NCBI GenBank assembly: GCA_035638575.1
Contig: DASQZT010000043.1
Span: forward strand, 1-64,000
Reading direction: 5' to 3'
Source: DASQZT01 sp035638575
GTDB lineage: Bacteria; Acidobacteriota; Terriglobia; Bryobacterales; Bryobacteraceae
Length of the DNA: 64,000 nt
Shown here one piece after another: positions 1 through 7,880 of this stretch. The notes beneath the pieces are model-generated. The model was given only the letters and a program-made list of their open reading frames with translations. It had not been told where the DNA came from and searched no databases. Both the position numbers and the translations under genes were made by a program. How positions within the stretch are numbered: the first letter of the stretch is position 1; each line of letters starts with the position of its first letter.

Positions 1-140
1 AGTTCCGTCAAGACAGCGGTAGACGTGAGCAGCGGAAGCCGCAGACTTTGAAATGCCTCGGCGCAAGCCGAATGCCAGCGGTCGTCGCGGTCCAGAAGGG
101 CCAGAATCGCGCCGGCGTCAACGAGACAGTCTGCGATCAT
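1..140 (-). CDS. PIN-domain toxin (VapC-like), partial
   Basis: Read leftwards from an ATG at 138-140, the frame gives MIADCLVDAGAILALLDRDD and stays open to the window edge. This is the usual start of a PIN-domain ribonuclease: a first acidic residue in a hydrophobic strand (VDAGAI) followed by LLDRDD. VapC-type toxins cleave RNA, often tRNA or rRNA, and are held inactive by a DNA-binding antitoxin. The start overlaps the end of the upstream ribbon-helix-helix gene by 23 bases, as is typical for antitoxin-first operons. Only about 46 residues are visible, so the remaining catalytic acids cannot be checked. Confidence 0.72.
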   Translation of the reverse strand, partial: MIADCLVDAGAILALLDRDDRWHSACAEAFQSLRLPLLTSTAVLTE

Positions 141-405
141 GGAGGCGCTTTCTGACGAGAACGCGAGCCGACTCCGCCCGGTGAGCTTTTCCGCTCGCAA
201 TCTTCCCGATCGACTTTTCGGCTTGCGAATGAAGGCGCAATTGTTCGGCGGAATCGCTGGTCGACTGCGCACGGCGATCCTCGATCCACCGGCGAGCCAA
301 CTGGTCCAGCAGCGCGGCGACGGTAGTCCCTTCGCGGCGCGCCTCGGTCTCGAGAGCGGACTTGATTTCGGATGAGAGCCGCCAGGTATAGATTTCCGTC
401 TTCAT
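118..405 (-). CDS. Ribbon-helix-helix antitoxin-like protein
   Basis: A 95-residue protein. Its first ~45 residues have a beta strand (EIYTWRLSSEIKSALE) and two helices including TTVAALLDQLARRWIE, the pattern of CopG/Arc-type ribbon-helix-helix proteins. The C-terminal half is basic and likely neutralises the downstream PIN toxin, whose start it overlaps. Such antitoxins bind DNA as dimers and repress their own operon; an imperfect inverted repeat directly upstream of the start (406-422) is a plausible operator. The family assignment rests on pattern and on the adjacent PIN gene. Confidence 0.7.
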   Translation of the reverse strand: MKTEIYTWRLSSEIKSALETEARREGTTVAALLDQLARRWIEDRRAQSTSDSAEQLRLHSQAEKSIGKIASGKAHRAESARVLVRKRLHDRRLSR

Positions 406-422
406 GCATTACATTGTAGTGC
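406..422 (-). promoter_or_regulatory. Inverted repeat with -10-like box before the antitoxin
   Basis: On the minus strand GCACTACAATGTAATGC has two 8-base arms with one mismatch around a central base and contains TACAAT, a good -10 hexamer. It lies just before the antitoxin ATG (403-405). If used, transcription would begin almost at the start codon, giving a leaderless or nearly leaderless mRNA, and the repeat could be the autoregulatory operator. No clear -35 box was seen. Confidence 0.4.
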
Positions 423-489
423 AAAATGCGATTTTGGGGGGCGAGTCAAGCCTCCGCGCACATGCGTTACAATTCGCTATCGGAATGCG

Positions 490-1011
490 ATGGAAGACCT
501 CAAGAAACTGATTCGCGAAGTGCCGGATTTTCCGAAGCCGGGCATTCTGTTTTACGACATCACCACGCTGCTCAAAGACAAGAGCGGCCTTCGCGCGGTC
601 ATCGATGGGTTGACCCGGGAATACCGCGACGCGCGGGTGGACGAGGTGCTGGGGATCGAAGCGCGCGGATTTATTTTCGCGCCGGCGCTGGCGTACGCGC
701 TGGGCGCAGGCTTCGTGCCGGTTCGCAAGCCGAAGAAGCTGCCGGCCGAATGCGTGAGGGTGAGCTATGAGCTGGAGTACGGCACCGACTGCCTGGAAAT
801 GCACAAGGACGCGGTGAGCCAAGGCACGCGGGTCCTGATCGTGGACGACCTGCTGGCTACGGGCGGGACCGCGGCGGCCGCGGCCCGCATGGTGCGCGAG
901 GCGGGAGGTGTGGTGGCGGGGATCGGCTTCGTCGTGGAGCTGACCTTCCTCCACGGGCGCGAGAAACTCGCGGGCAGCGACGTATTCTCGCTGCTTCAGT
1001 ACGACAAATGA
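490..1011 (+). CDS. apt: Adenine phosphoribosyltransferase
   Basis: Cytosolic purine-salvage enzyme that makes AMP from adenine and PRPP. The 173 residues match the family length. The N-terminus (LIREVPDFPKPGILFYDIT) is typical of Apt, GIEARGFIF follows, and the PRPP-binding loop VLIVDDLLATGGT lies at about residues 117-129. The stop overlaps the ispE start in an ATGA junction (1008-1011), so the two are probably translated together. PRPP synthase lies two genes downstream, a sensible pairing because Apt consumes PRPP. No strong ribosome binding site precedes the ATG. Confidence 0.95.
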   Translation: MEDLKKLIREVPDFPKPGILFYDITTLLKDKSGLRAVIDGLTREYRDARVDEVLGIEARGFIFAPALAYALGAGFVPVRKPKKLPAECVRVSYELEYGTDCLEMHKDAVSQGTRVLIVDDLLATGGTAAAAARMVREAGGVVAGIGFVVELTFLHGREKLAGSDVFSLLQYDK

Positions 1012-1946
1012 GCCGCACCCGCCGGGCCCGCGTGAGCGCGCTGGCCAAGATCAACCTCGATCTGCGCGTGCTCGCGAAGCGGCCCGACGGCTACCACGAG
1101 CTGCGCACCATCTTTCAGACTGTCTCGCTCGCCGACACCATCGGGCTGGCGTTCACTCCCGGGCGCACCACCTCCATCGCGGTCGAAGATCCGCTGGCGA
1201 TCCCGGACAACCTGGTGGCCCGCGCGGCGCGGCTGGCATTGGATGCGATGCGCGTGAAGGGCAGGGTGGAGATCCGGCTCGACAAGCGGATCCCCATGGG
1301 AGCGGGGCTCGGCGGAGGTTCGTCCGACGCGGCGGCCATTCTGCTGGCGCTGCCGGCGCTGGCGGGCCAGGCGCTGGATCTGCCCGCCCTCTGGCGGCTG
1401 GGACAACAGCTCGGCAGCGACGTCCCGTTCTTTCTGTTGGGCGGGACGGCGGTGGGGATCGGCCGCGGGACCGAGCTGTTCCCGTTGCCCGACCGGCGGG
1501 CGCGGCCAGGGTTGCTGGTGACTCCCGGGATCCAGGTTTCCACGGCGGAGGCTTATCGGTGGCTCGGCGCCCGTTTGACAAGCGAATCTCAAGAAAATAA
1601 AATAGTTACTTTCCAGAGGAATACGTGGGACTCAGGAGGCGAGGTGTCTCCCGGAAACGATTTTGAAGCCGTCGTTTTCGCGCAGCACGAACATCTCGCA
1701 TTCCTGAAGAAGCGGCTGAAGCGGGCGGGAGCGACCCTGGCCATGATGACCGGGAGCGGCTCCGCGCTGTTCGGCTTGTTTCCAACTCGTGACGGGGTTT
1801 CCCGCGCGCTTCGATTGTTGGGTGAAGAGAGAACGTTTCGAATTTCGCTGGTGAGCCGGGCGCGCTACCGCTCGATGTGGTGGGGGGCGCTCGGAGAGCA
1901 CATCGACGGGAGAACATGGCCGCCCCTAAGCCGGTACACGCGATGA
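1008..1946 (+). CDS. ispE: 4-diphosphocytidyl-2-C-methyl-D-erythritol kinase
   Basis: GHMP-family kinase of the MEP isoprenoid pathway; it phosphorylates the 2-hydroxyl of CDP-methylerythritol using ATP. The N-terminus has the family signature (ALAKINLDLRVLAKRPDGYHE) and the glycine-rich ATP loop is PMGAGLGGGSSDAA at about residues 97-110. A second GHMP motif near the C-terminus reads MMTGSGSALFGLF. At 312 residues it is slightly long because the last ~25 residues overlap the start of prs. The start shares ATGA with the apt stop. Confidence 0.94.
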   Translation: MSRTRRARVSALAKINLDLRVLAKRPDGYHELRTIFQTVSLADTIGLAFTPGRTTSIAVEDPLAIPDNLVARAARLALDAMRVKGRVEIRLDKRIPMGAGLGGGSSDAAAILLALPALAGQALDLPALWRLGQQLGSDVPFFLLGGTAVGIGRGTELFPLPDRRARPGLLVTPGIQVSTAEAYRWLGARLTSESQENKIVTFQRNTWDSGGEVSPGNDFEAVVFAQHEHLAFLKKRLKRAGATLAMMTGSGSALFGLFPTRDGVSRALRLLGEERTFRISLVSRARYRSMWWGALGEHIDGRTWPPLSRYTR

Positions 1947-2887
1947 TCCACGACCGCCTGCAACTTTTCACCGGGAACGCAAATCCCGCGCTGGCCCACG
2001 AAATCGGCCAGGCTCTTGGCATGGAGCTTGGCCGCGCCATGATCCGGCTGTTCGCCGACGGCGAAATCTATTTGCAGATCCAGGAGAACGTGCGCGGCGC
2101 GGATGTCTTCATCATCCAGCCGACATCCACGCCGGTGGATCGCCACCTCATGGAACTGCTGCTGATGATCGACGCCCTGAAGCGCGCCTCTGCGGAACGC
2201 ATCACGGCAGTGTTACCCTATTATGGATACGCCCGCCAGGACCGGAAGGACAAACCCCGGGTTCCCATTTCGGCGAGGCTGGTTGCCGCCGTGCTGGAAA
2301 CGGCGGGGGCGGACCGGGTTCTGACGCTGGATTTACACGCGGCGCAGATTCAGGGATTCTTCGACATCCCGGTGGACCATCTGTTCGCCACTCCGGTGCT
2401 GATCGAGTATTTTCGGGAACAGGACATCCCGGACGTGACCGTGGTTTCGCCGGACGCGGGCGGAGTGGAGCGCGCACGGGCCTTCGCCAAACGGCTGAAT
2501 GCGCCGCTGGCGATTATCGACAAGCGGCGGGAAGAGGCCAATGTCGCCGAGGTCATGAATGTGGTCGGCGAGGTGACGGGGCGCAACTGCCTGATCGTGG
2601 ACGACCTGATCGATACGGGCGGAACGCTGGTGAAAGGCGCCGAGGCATTGATGGAACAGGGAGCGGCCTCGGTCGCGGCCTGCGCCACGCACGCGGTGCT
2701 TTCGGGCGATGCGGTGGCCCGCATCGAAGCGTCGTGTCTGAAGGAAGTGGTACTTACGAATTCGATTCCGCTTTCGCAAGCGGCAAGGGAGTCTGACCGG
2801 ATCAAATCGTTGTCGGTGGCCAGCCTGCTGGCTGAGGCCATACGGTCGATACACGAGGAGACTTCGGTGAGCGTGTTGTTTATTTGA
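1916..2887 (+). CDS. prs: Ribose-phosphate pyrophosphokinase
   Basis: Makes PRPP from ribose 5-phosphate and ATP for nucleotide, histidine and tryptophan synthesis. The protein has about 323 residues. It shows the N-terminal FTGNANPALAHEIG segment, the catalytic flexible-loop region YARQDRKDKPRVPIS, and the PRPP-binding loop LIVDDLIDTGGT. I chose ATG 1916, preceded by GGGAG, over the longer in-frame ATG 1877. A second candidate at 1943 forms ATGA with the ispE stop. It overlaps the ispE 3' end and belongs to the apt-ispE-prs run. Confidence 0.95.
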   Translation: MAAPKPVHAMIHDRLQLFTGNANPALAHEIGQALGMELGRAMIRLFADGEIYLQIQENVRGADVFIIQPTSTPVDRHLMELLLMIDALKRASAERITAVLPYYGYARQDRKDKPRVPISARLVAAVLETAGADRVLTLDLHAAQIQGFFDIPVDHLFATPVLIEYFREQDIPDVTVVSPDAGGVERARAFAKRLNAPLAIIDKRREEANVAEVMNVVGEVTGRNCLIVDDLIDTGGTLVKGAEALMEQGAASVAACATHAVLSGDAVARIEASCLKEVVLTNSIPLSQAARESDRIKSLSVASLLAEAIRSIHEETSVSVLFI

Positions 2888-2980
2888 GTTCGCGGTTCTC
2901 GAACCCACGTCAGCCGGGACACGGGCAGGGATGCCGGTGGCGCCCGGTGAACCGGACTTCGAGGCCGCAAGGAGAATGAA

Positions 2981-3679
2981 GTGAAGACAGATATCGTCGT
3001 GGCTGCCGAGGTGCGCACCTCGCGCGGCAAGAACGAGGCGCGCCGTACGCGCCGCGCCGGGCAGATCCCGGCGGTGGTTTACGGCGCATTCCAAGATCCG
3101 GTGAGCGTGTCGGTCAGTCCGCGCGACATCCTCAAAATCATCCACAGCAGAACCGGCTACAACACCATCTTCAACCTGTCAGTCCAGGACGGCGAAACCA
3201 CGCCGGTCATGGTCGTGGACCAGCAGGTGGATCCCGTCAAGGGCACGCTGCTGCACGCCGACCTGAAGCGCATCGACCTGACCAAGCGCATCCGCATCAC
3301 CGTGCCGGTTCACACCACGGGCGAGCCCAAGGGCGTCAAGGTTCAGGGCGGGCTGCTCGAAATCGTGACGCGCTCGATCGAGCTGGAATGCCTGCCGGAC
3401 GAGATTCCCGAAGGCTTCACGGTGGACGTGGGCGAGTTGATGATCGGCCAGAACAAACGCGCCGGCGACGTGGGCTTGTCGGGCTCCATGAAACTGCTGA
3501 GCCCGGCCGATACGGTGATCGCACACGTGGTGACGCTGCGCGTCGAAGCCGAGCCTGTGGTCGAGGCTGCGCCCGCGCCGGAAGCCGCCGCCGGGACAAC
3601 AGCGGCCGAGCCCGAAGTCATCAAGAAGGGCAAGAAGGAAGAAGAAGGCGCCGCCGAGGAGAAGGGCAAGAAGAAGTAG
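2981..3679 (+). CDS. rplY: 50S ribosomal protein L25 (TL5/CTC type)
   Basis: Binds 5S rRNA in the large subunit. The 232-residue length marks the long CTC/TL5 form, with an N-terminal L25 domain (RGKNEARRTRRAGQIPAVVYG) and a C-terminal beta domain containing LECLPDEIPEGFTVDV. The tail is alanine-, glutamate- and lysine-rich and ends in a lysine run, as in many acidobacterial and delta-proteobacterial homologues. The start is GTG 2981 with AAGGAG six bases upstream; an ATG at 2977 is in another frame and stops at once. pth starts six bases after the stop. Confidence 0.94.
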   Translation: MKTDIVVAAEVRTSRGKNEARRTRRAGQIPAVVYGAFQDPVSVSVSPRDILKIIHSRTGYNTIFNLSVQDGETTPVMVVDQQVDPVKGTLLHADLKRIDLTKRIRITVPVHTTGEPKGVKVQGGLLEIVTRSIELECLPDEIPEGFTVDVGELMIGQNKRAGDVGLSGSMKLLSPADTVIAHVVTLRVEAEPVVEAAPAPEAAAGTTAAEPEVIKKGKKEEEGAAEEKGKKK

Positions 3680-3685
3680 CGCGCC

Positions 3686-4276
3686 ATGTTCCTGGTGGCC
3701 GGTCTGGGAAACCCGGGCGAGCAGTACGCGCTTACGCCGCATAACCTGGGGTTTCTCACGGTGGACCGGCTGGGGGAGCGGCACGGCATCCGCATCCGCC
3801 GGAAGGATTCCAGGGCTCTCGTGGGAGCGGGCGAAATCGAGGGCGTCCCGGTGATGCTGGCCAAACCGCAAACGTTCATGAACCTCAGTGGCCCTTCGCT
3901 CCGGTCGCTGATGGAGAAGCACCAGATCGAGCCAGGGCGGCTCGTGGTGGTTTACGACGAGCTGGACCTGTCCTGGATGGCGCTGAAGATCAAGCCGAAG
4001 GGTTCCGCGGCGGGACACAACGGAATGCAATCGGTGATTGACAGCCTCAGCACCAGCGAGTTCGTTCGGGTGCGATTGGGTATTCATCCGGGCCATCCGG
4101 TCAAAGATGGCGCGGAATTTGTGCTGGCGCCGTTCCGGCGCTCGCAGATGAAGGAATTGGACGAGCTGGTGGATTACGCAGCCGACGCGGTTCGTTCGAT
4201 AATTGCCGAGGGCGTCGAAAAGGCCATGACGAAATTCAATCGTCGCGCCCCAGGCTCAAACATAGAGGAAGAATGA
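3686..4276 (+). CDS. pth: Peptidyl-tRNA hydrolase
   Basis: Releases peptides from peptidyl-tRNA that drops off ribosomes. The 196 residues fit the Pth family. Visible signatures are VAGLGNPGEQYALTPHNLGF with the catalytic histidine in PHN, then LAKPQTFMNLSG, YDELDL with the conserved aspartate, and GSAAGHNGMQSV. L25-Pth adjacency is common in bacteria. Its stop overlaps the rpsF start (ATGA, 4273-4276), indicating translational coupling. Confidence 0.95.
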   Translation: MFLVAGLGNPGEQYALTPHNLGFLTVDRLGERHGIRIRRKDSRALVGAGEIEGVPVMLAKPQTFMNLSGPSLRSLMEKHQIEPGRLVVVYDELDLSWMALKIKPKGSAAGHNGMQSVIDSLSTSEFVRVRLGIHPGHPVKDGAEFVLAPFRRSQMKELDELVDYAADAVRSIIAEGVEKAMTKFNRRAPGSNIEEE

Positions 4277-4728
4277 GAACTTACGAAGAGCTGTTCATAG
4301 TCAAGCCGGATGCGCCGGACGAGGAGGTGGATGCCTTCGTGGAGCAGTTGCGGACGCAGTTGACCGCCGCCGGCGCCACGGTGGACAAAGTCGACAAGTG
4401 GGGGAAGCGCCGCCTGGCGTATCGCGTGGACAAGTACCGCGAAGGCGCGTACGTGCTGTTCCAATTCTCCGCCGGTCCCGAATCGGTGAAGGAGCTGGAG
4501 CGCCGTTTGCGCGTGTCGGACCTGGTGCTGAAGTTCCTGACTGTGCGTATCGATCAAACGCTGAAGCGGTTGGACAAGCGGAAGAAGGCCCGCGACAAGC
4601 GCAACGCCAGGAGGGCGGCGAACGCTCCGCCCACACCCGCGCCCGGCCCGGGAGCCCCGCCCTCGTTTGCCCACCAGATGACCGAAGTCGCGGCGCCGGC
4701 CATGCCCGGCCTGCCGAAGGAGGATTAA
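4273..4728 (+). CDS. rpsF: 30S ribosomal protein S6
   Basis: Small-subunit protein that pairs with S18 in the platform. It begins MRTYEELFIVKPD and contains WGKRRLAYRVDKYREGAYVL, both S6 hallmarks. At 151 residues it carries a C-terminal extension of about 45 residues that is basic, then proline- and alanine-rich; the S6 core is about 100 residues. It overlaps pth by four bases and is followed three bases later by rpsR. Confidence 0.95.
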   Translation: MRTYEELFIVKPDAPDEEVDAFVEQLRTQLTAAGATVDKVDKWGKRRLAYRVDKYREGAYVLFQFSAGPESVKELERRLRVSDLVLKFLTVRIDQTLKRLDKRKKARDKRNARRAANAPPTPAPGPGAPPSFAHQMTEVAAPAMPGLPKED

Positions 4729-4731
4729 TCG

Positions 4732-5031
4732 ATGCCCGAACCCAGAGGAAGACCAGGCAGCGCCGCGCAGCGGCCGACCGGCGGCGACAAGGCGGTCGCC
4801 ACCCAGAAGAAGCAGTACTTCCGGCGCAAGAAGGTGTGCCGGTTCTGTGTCGAGAAGATTGACGACATCAACTACAAGGACGTGAAGATGCTGCACGCCT
4901 TCGTGGCGGAGCGGGGCAAGATCATTCCGCGACGCATTTCGGGCGTGTGCGCGCCGCACCAGCGGCGCCTCACGGACGCCATCAAGAAGGCGCGCAACAT
5001 CGCGCTGCTGCCGTTCGCGGCAACCACCTAA
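4732..5031 (+). CDS. rpsR: 30S ribosomal protein S18
   Basis: The 99-residue protein has the S18 core YFRRKKVCRFCVEKIDDINY followed by RGKIIPRRISGVCAPHQRRL. Cysteines at CRFC and GVC could bind zinc, as in the C+ forms of this protein. A flexible N-terminal tail of about 25 residues precedes the core. Its position between rpsF and rplI is the standard order. Confidence 0.95.
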   Translation: MPEPRGRPGSAAQRPTGGDKAVATQKKQYFRRKKVCRFCVEKIDDINYKDVKMLHAFVAERGKIIPRRISGVCAPHQRRLTDAIKKARNIALLPFAATT

Positions 5032-5048
5032 GTCGGGAGGATACTGGC

Positions 5049-5495
5049 ATGGAAGTCATATTGAGAGAGGACGTCGAGAAGCTGGGCATCCGCGGCGAAG
5101 TGGTGAAGGTGGCGCCGGGTTACGCCCGCAATTACCTGCTGCCCAAGAAGCTGGCCGTGGCGGCCAACGAATCCAATAAGAAGATCGTGGAGCAGGAGCG
5201 CCAGGCGCATCTGCGCAAGGAAGTGAAGTTGAAGAGCGAAGCCGAGGACCTGTCGAAGCTGCTCACCGGCGTCAGCGTGACCATCGCGCAGAAGGCCGGC
5301 GAAAACGATCAGTTGTTCGGCTCGGTGACGGCCAAGGATGTGGCCGAGGCTTTGGCCGCCAAGAACTTCACCATCGACCGCCGCAAGATCCACCTGGAGG
5401 AACCGATCCGGCAACTCGGCGAGTTCAAGGTGCCGGTCCGCCTGCACAAGGACGTGGTCGCGGAAGTGGACGTCCTCGTCGTAAAAGAGGAGTAG
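5049..5495 (+). CDS. rplI: 50S ribosomal protein L9
   Basis: Binds 23S rRNA near the L1 stalk base and helps keep reading frame. The 148 residues match the family. The N-domain begins MEVILREDVEKLGIRGEVV and includes VAPGYARNYLLPKKLA; a connecting helix leads to a C-domain with LFGSVTAKDVAEAL. I chose ATG 5049, preceded by GGGAGGATACTGGC, over the longer frame from 4947, which would overlap rpsR heavily. Confidence 0.95.
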   Translation: MEVILREDVEKLGIRGEVVKVAPGYARNYLLPKKLAVAANESNKKIVEQERQAHLRKEVKLKSEAEDLSKLLTGVSVTIAQKAGENDQLFGSVTAKDVAEALAAKNFTIDRRKIHLEEPIRQLGEFKVPVRLHKDVVAEVDVLVVKEE

Positions 5496-5520
5496 GGCGG
5501 CCTCGGGCCGGTCTATCCCG

Positions 5521-6294
5521 ATGGGAGTGCCATCCGTCTTTTTCGCTCACGGATCTCCGATGTCGGCGCTGGGCGGCGACGATCACGCCGCCGCTCTGCG
5601 CGCATTCGGCGACACTCAACAACCGCGCGCCATCGTCGTCATCTCGGCCCATTGGCAGATGCCGCGGCCGCTGCGCATTACCGCGTGGGACCAGGCGCCG
5701 CTGGTCTACGATTTCGGCGGCTTTCCGAAAGAGCTGTACGATATCGCTTACCCCGCGCCGGGCGATCCCTCGCTGGCCGCGCGGATCGCTGGGATGTTGA
5801 AGGGCGCGACGCTCGAAAAACGCCGCGGCCTCGATCACGGCGCGTGGGTACCGCTACGGTTGGCGTGGCCGGATGCCGGCATCCCGGTCGTCCAGTTGTC
5901 GCTTCCGGAAGCCAGCCCCGAGGAACTCTTTCAGCTCGGAACCGCGCTGCGGCCGCTGCGGGAGGAGGGGATTCTCATCGCCGGCAGCGGCGGCATCGTG
6001 CACAACCTGCGGCGCGTCCAACTGTGGGACAAGAACGCCGCGCTGGATCCCTGGGCCGTCGAATTCGATGGATGGGTGGCGGCGCGCATCGAAGCCGGAG
6101 AGATCCAGGAGCTGTTTTCGTACCGCGGCAGTGCGCCCCACGCGGCGCTCGCGGTGCCGACACCGGAGCATTTCGATCCGCTGTTTGTGGCGCTGGGCGC
6201 GGCCTTTCCCGAAGAGAAGGCCGAGACCATCTTCGAGGGCTTCCAGTACGGCAACTTGTCTATGCGCAGTTTCGCCTTCGCGTCGCGCGGGTGA
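5521..6294 (+). CDS. Class III extradiol dioxygenase (DODA/YgiD-like)
   Basis: Member of the LigB superfamily that includes 4,5-DOPA extradiol dioxygenases, which use a metal ion to open catechol rings. The 257 residues match YgiD/DODA. Likely metal-ligand histidines are in VFFAHGSPM near residue 10, ISAHWQ near 43, GLDHGAWVPL near 105 and GGIVHNLRR near 160. It starts 25 bases after rplI and may read through from the ribosomal run; a GC-rich CGGCC/GGCCG stem sits between them. It converges on the carboxylase gene with six bases between stops. The substrate cannot be predicted. Confidence 0.85.
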   Translation: MGVPSVFFAHGSPMSALGGDDHAAALRAFGDTQQPRAIVVISAHWQMPRPLRITAWDQAPLVYDFGGFPKELYDIAYPAPGDPSLAARIAGMLKGATLEKRRGLDHGAWVPLRLAWPDAGIPVVQLSLPEASPEELFQLGTALRPLREEGILIAGSGGIVHNLRRVQLWDKNAALDPWAVEFDGWVAARIEAGEIQELFSYRGSAPHAALAVPTPEHFDPLFVALGAAFPEEKAETIFEGFQYGNLSMRSFAFASRG

Positions 6295-6300
6295 CCACAC

Positions 6301-7842
6301 TCACAACGGAATATTTCCGTGCTTTTTGCGGGGCATGGTGTCGACCTTCGTGTCCAGCATTCGCAGCGCCCGAATCACGCGCGGGCGCGTCTCGCGCGGC
6401 TCGATCACGTCGTCGATATAGCCGCGCTCGGCGGCCACGAACGGGTTGGCAAACCGGTCGCGAAACTCGTCGGTCTTTTGCCGCCGAACGGCGTCCTGAT
6501 CGGCGGCGGCCGCCAGTTCCCGCCGGTACACGATGTTCACGGCGCCCTCTGGGCCCATCACCGCGATCTCGGCCGTCGGCCAGGCCAGGTTGATGTCCGT
6601 GCGAATGTGCTTGGAGCCCATCACGCAGTAAGCGCCGCCGTAGGCTTTGCGCGTGATCACCGTGATCTTGGGCACGGTGGCTTCGGCGTAAGCGTAGAGC
6701 AGCTTCGCGCCGTGCCGGATGATCCCGCCGAACTCCTGTTCCGTGCCGGGCAGGAAGCCGGGCACGTCCTCGAACGTCAGGATGGGAATGTTGAATGCAT
6801 CGCAGAAGCGCACGAAGCGCGCGCCCTTCACCGATGAGCTGATGTCGAGGCACCCGGCCAGGTACGCGGGCTGGTTGCCTACCACGCCGATGGAGCGCCC
6901 GTCGAGATGCGCGAATCCCACCACGATGTTCCTGGCCCAGTGCTCGTGGACTTCGAAGAACCGGCCATCGTCCACCACGCGGTGGATGACGTCCTTGATG
7001 TCGTAGGGCAGGTCAGATTCCGCCGGCACCACCGTATCGAGCGCCGGGTCCATGCGATCGATGGGGTCGTGGGTGGGCCGGCGCGGCGGATCTTCGCGAT
7101 TGTTCTGCGGCAGGTAGCTCAGCAGCTCGCGGATCATGCGCAGGCACTCGGCGTCGTCGGCCGCGACGAAGTGGCCCACCCCGCTGATGGAATTGTGGGT
7201 CATCGAGCCGCCCAGCTTCTCTTTGGTCACGTCTTCGTGGGTCACGGTCTTGATGACGTCGGGGCCGGTGACGAACATGTAGCTGGTGCCCTCCACCATG
7301 AAAACGAAGTCGGTGATGGCGGGCGAATAGACCGCGCCGCCCGCGCACGGGCCCATGATGGCGGAAATCTGCGGGACCACGCCGCTCGCAAGGGTGTTGC
7401 GCAGGAAGATATCGGCGTAGCCGGCCAGCGACATCACGCCCTCCTGGATGCGCGCGCCGCCGGAATCGTTGAGGCCGATCACGGGCGCGCCGGTCTTGAG
7501 GGCGAGGTCCATGATCTTGCAGATTTTTTGCGCGTTGGTTTCGGAGAGCGAACCGCCGAACACCGTGAAGTCCTGGGCGAAGACGTAGACCAGGCGCCCG
7601 TCAATGCGGCCGTAGCCGGTGACGAAACCGTCGCCGGGGACGATCTGCTCGTCCATTCCGAAATCGCGGCAGCGGTGGGTGACGAGCTTGTCCAGCTCTT
7701 CGAAAGTGCCTTCGTCCAGCAGAAGCTCGATGCGCTCCCGCGCGGAAAGTTTGCCGTCCTTGTGCTGGCGGGCGCGGCGCTCGGGCCCGCCGCCCTGTTC
7801 GGCGCTCTCGCGGCGGCGCCGCAGTTCGTCAAGACGATTCAT
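6301..7842 (-). CDS. Acyl-CoA carboxylase carboxyltransferase (beta) subunit
   Basis: Biotin-dependent carboxyltransferase subunit of the propionyl-CoA carboxylase / methylmalonyl-CoA decarboxylase type, 513 residues, starting MNRLDELRRRRESAEQGG. The carboxyltransferase signatures are present: GLNDSGGARIQEG and GPCAGGAVYSPAITDF in the N half, and EDVPGFLPGTEQEFGGIIRH and MGPEGAVNIVYRRE in the C half. The upstream extension of this reading frame to 9009 is antisense shadow of the glycosyltransferase gene. No biotin-carrier or biotin-carboxylase subunit is in the window, so the partner and exact acyl-CoA are unknown. It follows the glycosyltransferase on the same strand after 38 bases. Confidence 0.9.
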   Translation of the reverse strand: MNRLDELRRRRESAEQGGGPERRARQHKDGKLSARERIELLLDEGTFEELDKLVTHRCRDFGMDEQIVPGDGFVTGYGRIDGRLVYVFAQDFTVFGGSLSETNAQKICKIMDLALKTGAPVIGLNDSGGARIQEGVMSLAGYADIFLRNTLASGVVPQISAIMGPCAGGAVYSPAITDFVFMVEGTSYMFVTGPDVIKTVTHEDVTKEKLGGSMTHNSISGVGHFVAADDAECLRMIRELLSYLPQNNREDPPRRPTHDPIDRMDPALDTVVPAESDLPYDIKDVIHRVVDDGRFFEVHEHWARNIVVGFAHLDGRSIGVVGNQPAYLAGCLDISSSVKGARFVRFCDAFNIPILTFEDVPGFLPGTEQEFGGIIRHGAKLLYAYAEATVPKITVITRKAYGGAYCVMGSKHIRTDINLAWPTAEIAVMGPEGAVNIVYRRELAAAADQDAVRRQKTDEFRDRFANPFVAAERGYIDDVIEPRETRPRVIRALRMLDTKVDTMPRKKHGNIPL

Positions 7843-7880
7843 CGGGACTATTGTAGCGGGATCGGTCCGCCGCGGATCTC

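Noticed and set aside
5496..5520. CGGCC/GGCCG stem after rplI as a terminator
   Set aside because: No T-run follows and the next gene starts immediately downstream.
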